Below the pieces are notes generated by a model. The model did no database searches. It saw only the letters and a program-made list of their open reading frames with translations, and was not told where the DNA came from. From positions 1-10,103 of the forward strand of contig CAXQZM010000025.1 of assembly GCA_964228455.1 (NCBI GenBank): DNA of 10,103 nt, in the 5' to 3' direction. Every line of letters starts with the position of its first letter. Positions within the stretch are counted from its first letter, which is position 1. Positions 5,882 through 10,103 of the stretch are shown here, one piece after another. The position numbers were made by a program, and so were the translations under genes. This stretch comes from CAXQZM01 sp964228455 (GTDB lineage Bacteria > Pseudomonadota > Alphaproteobacteria > UBA7985).

Positions 5882-6637
5882 CTAGAGATTTATCTTGCCA
5901 CCATCCACATTAAGGGTTTGGCCAGTTACAAAGTTACTATCTGAAGTAATTAGATACATTAATGAGCCTAAAAGGTCCTCTGGCAGCATTTCCCTTTTTA
6001 TCGAGCGAGACTGTACGGTAGGCGCGCGCGCTGGATCAAACCCTGCATGTCCCTTGATTGACTCACTCTCTGTTAAGCCGGGTGCAATTGCATTTACTTG
6101 TATGTTTTTGTCACCGAGCTCGCGACCATAGCCTCGGGTAAGTGCAATAACCGCGCCCTTTGAGGCTGTGTAGTGAGACAAACCTGGGGGGCCGTAGAAA
6201 AATGTTCCTGAGGCAATATTTACAATTTTGCCACCTCCAGCCTCTAGCATCGCGGGCACTACGGCCTTGGTAGCTTGATGAACGCCCCGGGCATTGACGG
6301 TCATAACTTTGTCAAACTCGTCATTATCAATCTGCATGAATGGTTTTGGCTGAAGCGCAGCAAATATTGATGCGTTATTTACAAGGATATCCAGGCTACC
6401 AAATTTCTTCAGCGTAGCTGCTACCATATCGGCTAGACTTTCATCTGAAGTAACATCAACATTTAGCCCGAGAGCGGATCCACCCGCTTCTTCTATCGAT
6501 GCCACGGTCTCATCAGTATTAAGCACGTCGGTTACAACTATGTTCGCACCTTCGCTCGCCATGTGCCGTGCCATGACGCTTCCAATACCACGCGCAGCAC
6601 CAGTAATAACTGCGGTCTTACCACTTAATCTTCCCAT
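5882..6637 (-). CDS. Short-chain dehydrogenase/reductase (classical SDR, probably NAD-dependent)
   Basis: 251 residues, the standard length of a classical SDR. The cofactor motif TGAARGIG is at 12-19, and D37 at the end of the second strand points to NAD(H) over NADP(H). Next come NNAS at 87-90 (usual form NNAG), N115, the catalytic S143, and Y156-TAS-K160. The C-terminus has the usual GQTLNVDGG. All four catalytic residues are present, so it should be an active cytoplasmic alcohol dehydrogenase or ketoreductase. AGGAG lies 6 bases before the ATG at 6637, and the gap to the preceding GST gene is 15 bases. Beside an ALDH and two GSTs, a likely role is oxidising an alcohol of the imported compound or of a glutathione adduct, as LigD-type or IsoH-type SDRs do in other glutathione-dependent pathways. 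The substrate is not readable. Confidence 0.9.
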   Translation of the reverse strand: MGRLSGKTAVITGAARGIGSVMARHMASEGANIVVTDVLNTDETVASIEEAGGSALGLNVDVTSDESLADMVAATLKKFGSLDILVNNASIFAALQPKPFMQIDNDEFDKVMTVNARGVHQATKAVVPAMLEAGGGKIVNIASGTFFYGPPGLSHYTASKGAVIALTRGYGRELGDKNIQVNAIAPGLTESESIKGHAGFDPARAPTVQSRSIKREMLPEDLLGSLMYLITSDSNFVTGQTLNVDGGKINL

Positions 6638-6652
6638 TAGTTTCTCCTAGTT

Positions 6653-7471
6653 TCAAATTTTGATTTCAAGTATTTTCGCAACTTCGGGCCAGCTCTTTGC
6701 ACCATTCTCCCGCAAGTCATTTGTGAGGTCTTCAGGAACCCAATCCAGAAAACACCGACTGAAGTTTGGCAGTGCTTCGATAGCTTCGAACCAACGTTCA
6801 ACATTTGGCAGGCGTCCATCTTCCCACATACCTCGCATCGACATCATTGCTAACCTATTGACATAGGGAGTGAGAGAGATATCGGCGATTGAGAATACAT
6901 TCCCAACAAGCCAATTCTGGCCATCAAGCGCTTCTTCCATTTTATGCAGATAGGTGTCGTAAAGTTTGACCTTGTCCGTTGCACCTGGCGCATCAAAGCC
7001 ATGCCGGACAAAGCTATCCTTCTGCTCTTTCCAATTGGAAGTCACTGATAGCTTAGGAGTGCTTGCCAAAAACTTTTCGGCGCCTTCCGGGCCCAAATTT
7101 TTTAAAACAGTGTGTCGATGCGAACAAACAAACGTCATGGTGCCACATGCGGGGTGCAAGTCCTCATCAACTGCTTTTGTCCAATATCTAACCTGCGCGC
7201 GCTCCCAGGGGTCAACCGGGTGAAGTGTTGTACTAGGCTCTATTTGGTCAAGATACTCTATGATAACGGTGCTGTCTGGGATCACTAGATCATCATGCAC
7301 AAGTGTAGGGACCACACCTTTCGGGTTAAGCTTCAAATATTCTGGATCAAACTGTTCGCCTTTAAGAATATCGATGTAGACCCCATCCCAGTCGATACCT
7401 TTTTCCGCCATGGCAAAGCGGACCTTTGCTGCACAAACTGAAGATCCATGATGATAAAGTGTAAAAGTCAT
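6653..7471 (-). CDS. Glutathione S-transferase family protein, LigF/beta-etherase-like
   Basis: 272 residues from the ATG at 7471. The N-terminal thioredoxin-like domain begins MTFTLYHHGSSVCAAKVR; Ser10/Ser11 or Cys13 are candidates for activating glutathione. P55 in GVVPTL is the conserved cis-proline, and D66-S67 should hold the glutamyl end of glutathione. The helical C-terminal domain carries FSIADIS, the usual GST N-capping motif. The segments STVIIEYL and DPWERAQVRYWTKAVDE resemble LigF-type beta-etherases as I remember them, which cleave an ether with glutathione; this is only a resemblance. The start overlaps the ALDH stop as ATGA (7468-7471), a classic coupling arrangement. An in-frame ATG at 7489 would add six residues (MGYGAA) before the domain start and is less likely. 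Confidence 0.85.
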   Translation of the reverse strand: MTFTLYHHGSSVCAAKVRFAMAEKGIDWDGVYIDILKGEQFDPEYLKLNPKGVVPTLVHDDLVIPDSTVIIEYLDQIEPSTTLHPVDPWERAQVRYWTKAVDEDLHPACGTMTFVCSHRHTVLKNLGPEGAEKFLASTPKLSVTSNWKEQKDSFVRHGFDAPGATDKVKLYDTYLHKMEEALDGQNWLVGNVFSIADISLTPYVNRLAMMSMRGMWEDGRLPNVERWFEAIEALPNFSRCFLDWVPEDLTNDLRENGAKSWPEVAKILEIKI

Positions 7472-8889
7472 AGCTGCACCGTAACCCATTTGAGCTCTGT
7501 CATTGCCTCAAGATCTGCGTCGGTTCCCTCTCGTCCTGAGCCACTCTCTCCGTTTCCTCCAAAGGGAACGTGCGGTTCGTCATGGATGGTGGGCCCGTTG
7601 ATATGGCACATGCCTGCTCCCACATTTTTTGCGAAGTGAAATGCTTTATTTAGATCTTTGGTAAATATCGCTGATGAAAGCCCGTATTCTGTATCATTTG
7701 CTAGTCGAAGTCCTTCTTCATAGTTCTCAATTGGATAGATAGATGTTACCGGCCCAAAAGTTTCTGAGCGGCATACTGTCATATCTTCCGATACCTCTGT
7801 TAGTAGGGTGGGCTGACAGCGGTTTCCTTCCCAACCTCCGCCTGCCGAGACGTTAGCACCTTTCGACAATGCATCGGCAATATGCTGTTTTACTCGCTCA
7901 CGCTGTCGAGGAGAGATGATTGGGGCAATAACTGTGCTAGGGTCCCGCAGGTCACCCATACCAACTTTCCCTGCAATCATAGAAAAGCGTTTTACAAACT
8001 CTTGGTAAATTGGCTTTTCCACGTAGAATCTACTCGATGCAATACACGCTTGCCCACCAAACATGAAGACAGAGCGCGCAGCGAGAGGAATAACTTCGTC
8101 CAGATCAGCGTCAGCGAGAATAACAGTTGGGCTCTTCCCGCCCAGCTCAAGAGTATTGGGCGTTCTATTTTGCGCGCATATTTGACTAATGTGTTGCCCG
8201 ACTACAGACGATCCTGTGAACGTTACAAAATTAACATCATTGTGCCCAGTTAAGGTGTCTCCGATTTCAGCGCCGATTCCATTGACCAGGTTGTAAGCTC
8301 CCGCTGGAAAGCCAGCTTCCGCTATAATTTCAGCAAAAATCACTGAAAGATGCGGAGAAAATTCTGACGGTAAATGAACCACGGTGTTTCCTAATGCTAG
8401 CGCGTTTGCAACAAGGCGGGTGGTTTTTATCAGCGGCACGTTAAATGGTGTGATCACAGCAACCACCCCTAAAGGCTCGCGGATGGACATCGAAAAAGTC
8501 CCGGGTCGATCGGAAGGTATCGTCTCGCCTCGGACATTTCTGCACATGCCAGCCGCTGCGCGAACCATACCCAGCCCCTTAACGAACTCAAACATCGCTT
8601 TTTGAATTGGAGAGCCAATTTCATCAATTAAACAATTAACAAGATCATCTTTCCGCATCTCCATTAATTCGGCTACTCTCAAGAGCATACGCTCGCGATC
8701 TGTTGGAGATGTATCTTTATAACTTAAAAAGGCTGTTTTTGCAGAGCTTACTGCACGACTCATGTCGTTTGGATTGCCTTTAGCAACCGAAGCGTAAATA
8801 CTATCGTCTATAGGGTTCAGATCCTCAAAAGTGTCGCTGCTTTCGGAATCGCACCACTCACCATCAATAAAATGTTGAAGTTTAATCAT
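7468..8889 (-). CDS. Aldehyde dehydrogenase family protein (NAD(P)-dependent)
   Basis: 473 residues, full length for the family. N150 in TPFNVP, E248 in LELGGKSP and C282 in GQACIAS form the catalytic set; FTGS is at 224-227, and SETFGPV and PFGGNGESG are conserved near the C-terminus. It oxidises an aldehyde to an acid in the cytoplasm. The PFNVP and GQACIAS forms resemble vanillin/benzaldehyde-type members, hinting at but not proving an aromatic or bulky aldehyde. Oddity: the usual KPSE segment, whose Lys binds cofactor, reads HLPSE (172-176), with Leu in place of Lys. The ATG at 8889 has no good Shine-Dalgarno and lies 20 bases after the preceding GST stop. Its stop overlaps the next GST start by 4 bp, so the two are probably made together. 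Confidence 0.92.
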   Translation of the reverse strand: MIKLQHFIDGEWCDSESSDTFEDLNPIDDSIYASVAKGNPNDMSRAVSSAKTAFLSYKDTSPTDRERMLLRVAELMEMRKDDLVNCLIDEIGSPIQKAMFEFVKGLGMVRAAAGMCRNVRGETIPSDRPGTFSMSIREPLGVVAVITPFNVPLIKTTRLVANALALGNTVVHLPSEFSPHLSVIFAEIIAEAGFPAGAYNLVNGIGAEIGDTLTGHNDVNFVTFTGSSVVGQHISQICAQNRTPNTLELGGKSPTVILADADLDEVIPLAARSVFMFGGQACIASSRFYVEKPIYQEFVKRFSMIAGKVGMGDLRDPSTVIAPIISPRQRERVKQHIADALSKGANVSAGGGWEGNRCQPTLLTEVSEDMTVCRSETFGPVTSIYPIENYEEGLRLANDTEYGLSSAIFTKDLNKAFHFAKNVGAGMCHINGPTIHDEPHVPFGGNGESGSGREGTDADLEAMTELKWVTVQL

Positions 8890-8909
8890 CTTTTATATTC
8901 TATTCTAAC

Positions 8910-9674
8910 TTATACTTTGGAAAAATCTGGGCACCACTTTAGAACCCCTTCTTTAAAACTTTCACGATCGTTAAGAGAGTCTGCCCACCGCAAGATGTTC
9001 TGGTGTTTCTGAAATGGGTAACCACAGCCTACGAGCACATGATAAAGAGGAATCCATGATATATCAGCTAGAGAAAACTGGTCCCCAAGGATCCAGGGGT
9101 TGCCTTCCAAAGCGCGGTCTAATTTTGTGAAACAATCATCTAAAGTTTTGATTGCTTTGTCGATATCTTCTTTACTGAACTGACTGCCAGCAGCATGTTT
9201 TTTGTGAAACTCTTTTAGATCACGATTCTTTTGCAAGTCATCGTACTTGGCTTGTTCTGCTGCGGTTTTCTGAAGCTTTGGCGCAATCTTCGTGGCATAA
9301 ACATAGGGTTTTACGGCTGGAAGGTGGATAGAGCCTGCGAGCCTAAGCCACTCCAGCATCTCCTCTTCACGACCGGTCACCCGAAGAGGGGTCCCCGGGT
9401 ACTTGTTATCTAAGTAGTCAATTATTTCATTTGATTCGATATGAACTATTCCATCATCAACCAGGGTGGGGACTAGTCCATTTGGGTTAATCCCAAAATA
9501 TTCATCTGAGATATTTTCCTTTTTTTTGAGGTCGATGTGGTGGCTAGTCCAATCAAGTCCTTTTTCGATAAGCGTCATTCTTACTCGCATGGAGCAGTTT
9601 GAAATGTCACCATGATAGAGGTGAAGCCCTTTAAGGTCCTCAACGGCCTTGTTGGTGGGAATGATTATGGCCAT
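8910..9674 (-). CDS. Glutathione S-transferase family protein (second GST, first gene of the run)
   Basis: 254 residues. About 16 extra residues (MAIIIPTNKAVEDLKG) precede a thioredoxin-like domain that starts LHLYHGDISNCSMRVR; Ser25, Cys27 and Ser28 lie at the catalytic position. P69 in LVPTL is the cis-proline and E80-S81 the glutathione-binding pair. FSLADIS marks the helical C-terminal domain. It is clearly diverged from the GST at 6653, so the two probably do different steps: for example one adds or cleaves with glutathione and the other removes it, as in beta-etherase or isoprene pathways. The start is fixed by AGGAGG (9685-9690), 10 bases before the ATG. It leads the minus-strand run, divergent from the gntR gene, with two palindromic operators between them. 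Substrate not known. Confidence 0.85.
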   Translation of the reverse strand: MAIIIPTNKAVEDLKGLHLYHGDISNCSMRVRMTLIEKGLDWTSHHIDLKKKENISDEYFGINPNGLVPTLVDDGIVHIESNEIIDYLDNKYPGTPLRVTGREEEMLEWLRLAGSIHLPAVKPYVYATKIAPKLQKTAAEQAKYDDLQKNRDLKEFHKKHAAGSQFSKEDIDKAIKTLDDCFTKLDRALEGNPWILGDQFSLADISWIPLYHVLVGCGYPFQKHQNILRWADSLNDRESFKEGVLKWCPDFSKV

Positions 9675-9684
9675 TTTTTCGTGT

Positions 9685-9690
9685 CCTCCT
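9685..9690 (-). promoter_or_regulatory. Ribosome binding site of the leading GST gene
   Basis: AGGAGG on the minus strand, 10 bases before the ATG at 9674. It is the strongest initiation signal in the six-gene run and supports this gene as the operon head. Confidence 0.7.
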
Positions 9691-9826
9691 CGTCAATAGA
9701 TTGCTTATAGCCAGCTATACTCTTGCTTTGGGGGCAAGTTTTTGCCACCAAACCCATAGAGAGCTTGAAGCATTAGAGGTGTCCAAGCCGCCAGATACGT
9801 TAAGTTTCTAAATTTAGCATTCCATA

Positions 9827-9841
9827 CTCGGGATCCTAAAG
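9827..9841. promoter_or_regulatory. Operator-like palindrome E (CTCGGGATCCTAAAG)
   Basis: Shares the GGGATCC core and a 3' AAA half with the perfect sites (11 of 14 positions, 9827-9840). It is the exact reverse complement of site F over 15 bp. A -35-like TTGCTT on the minus strand (9844-9839) overlaps it, and 17 bp further lies a poor -10 (AATGCT), so it may cover the promoter of the GST operon. It also sits just upstream of a possible gntR -10 (TATTAT, 9858-9863). Confidence 0.6.
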
Positions 9842-9889
9842 CAAGAACTTGATGCTGTATTATGGCGAAAAAAAGTGATAAATGGGCAT

Positions 9890-9904
9890 CTTTAGGATCC
9901 CGAG
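9890..9904. promoter_or_regulatory. Operator-like palindrome F (CTTTAGGATCCCGAG)
   Basis: Exact inverted copy of site E, centred 64 bp from it and ending 16 bases before the gntR start codon. A protein bound here would block transcription of, or entry into, the regulator gene, as expected for autorepression. Confidence 0.6.
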
Positions 9905-9920
9905 AAAGGAAATTAAGGGA

Positions 9921-10103
9921 ATGGACTCAATAGATGGCGAACTCGTCAGTCGCATTAGTGGTGATATTTTAAAGGGTAGTTACGAAGACGGCGAGCGACT
10001 TTCCGAAGCCAAACTCTGCGATGTTTACAAAGTTTCTCGGACACCTGTTCGTCTTGCTCTGCGAATGCTGGAACGCCAGGGCTTGATAAAGCGCAATGGG
10101 GGG
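9921..10103 (+). CDS. GntR-family transcriptional regulator, N-terminal DNA-binding domain (3' end cut by window edge)
   Basis: My own translation of the plus strand from ATG at 9921; it stays open for 61 codons to the right edge. It begins MDSIDGELVSRISGDILKG. Residues from about 22 to 59 are the GntR winged helix: LSEAKLCDVYKVSRTPVRLAL is the helix-turn-helix, followed by RMLERQGLIKRN leading into the wing. The ligand-binding domain lies outside the window, so FadR/FCD versus another subfamily cannot be fixed; the SRTPVR form is common in FadR-type members. AAGGGA touches the ATG and AAGGA (9906-9910) gives a better 10-base spacing. It is divergent from the GST operon and preceded by sites E and F. 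It is the only regulator in the window and the natural candidate to bind all six palindromes, probably as a repressor released by a pathway intermediate. Confidence 0.9.
   Translation, partial: MDSIDGELVSRISGDILKGSYEDGERLSEAKLCDVYKVSRTPVRLALRMLERQGLIKRNGG

Noticed and set aside
6470..6485. Further GGATCC cores inside coding sequence (near 6475 in the SDR gene and near 9089 in the GST gene)
   Set aside because: Their flanks (gagcGGATCCaccc and aaGGATCCagg) lack the TTT/AAA arms of the operator palindrome and they are intragenic; they look like chance hexamers.
7882..8253. 123-codon plus-strand frame inside the aldehyde dehydrogenase gene
   Set aside because: Antisense to conserved ALDH motifs (GQACIAS, LELGGKSP); its composition does not look like a real protein and it lacks an upstream ribosome binding site.
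9722..9746. Two overlapping 5-bp hairpins (CTTGC/GCAAG and GGCAA/TTGCC) in the leader of the GST operon, considered as an attenuator
   Set aside because: The stems are only 5 bp, there is no T-run and no leader peptide with regulatory codons; too weak to call.
9862..9933. A 23-codon frame (ATG GCG AAA AAA ... TAG) running into the gntR start, considered as a leader peptide
   Set aside because: It has no Shine-Dalgarno, runs through operator F, and the sequence is better explained as promoter and operator DNA.

Overview
The window looks like part of a bacterial chromosome, most plausibly a marine alphaproteobacterium of middling GC. That guess rests on the mix of gene families: a TAXI-type TRAP binding protein, two glutathione S-transferases in a catabolic operon, an NrtS-like protein and a GntR regulator. 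No rRNA, tRNA, CRISPR array, insertion sequence or phage gene is visible. The genes are tightly packed and there is no gene-free stretch longer than about 300 bases.

Layout, left to right. (1) 1-902, minus: periplasmic solute-binding protein of a TRAP-TAXI transporter, cut by the left edge. (2) 903-1196: its promoter region, two copies of a palindrome (core GGATCC), an AT-rich inverted repeat and a terminator-like hairpin. (3) 1197-2843, minus: formylglycine-type sulfatase/phosphonate-monoester-hydrolase family enzyme with no signal peptide. (4) 2844-3072: a divergent promoter region holding two more palindromes. (5) 3073-4350, plus: metallo-beta-lactamase-fold enzyme related to alkyl sulfatases but without their usual C-terminal domain. 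(6) 9674 down to 4326, minus: a six-gene run of GST, aldehyde dehydrogenase, GST, short-chain dehydrogenase, NrtS-like membrane protein and Bcr/CflA-type MFS transporter. (7) 9675-9920: a divergent regulatory region with two further palindromes. (8) 9921 to the right edge, plus: N-terminal DNA-binding domain of a GntR-family regulator.

The unifying observation is a 14-bp palindrome, TTTGGGATCCCAAA, found twice exactly and four times as close variants. All six copies are intergenic and fall in pairs in the three control regions. At two promoters, and tentatively a third, it fills the space between the -35 and -10 elements. Pair spacings (centre to centre) are 126, 63 and 64 bp, close to 12, 6 and 6 helical turns. 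The simplest reading is a local regulon repressed by the GntR protein encoded at the right edge, which carries two copies in front of itself.

Working model (inference): an intact sulfate ester, or related organosulfur/organophosphorus compound, is imported by the TRAP system. It is hydrolysed in the cytoplasm by one or both unrelated hydrolases. The freed alcohol is then processed by the SDR/ALDH pair and two glutathione transferases, one of which resembles LigF-type beta-etherases. The MFS and NrtS-like proteins may move a product or an inorganic ion. The substrate cannot be read from the sequence.
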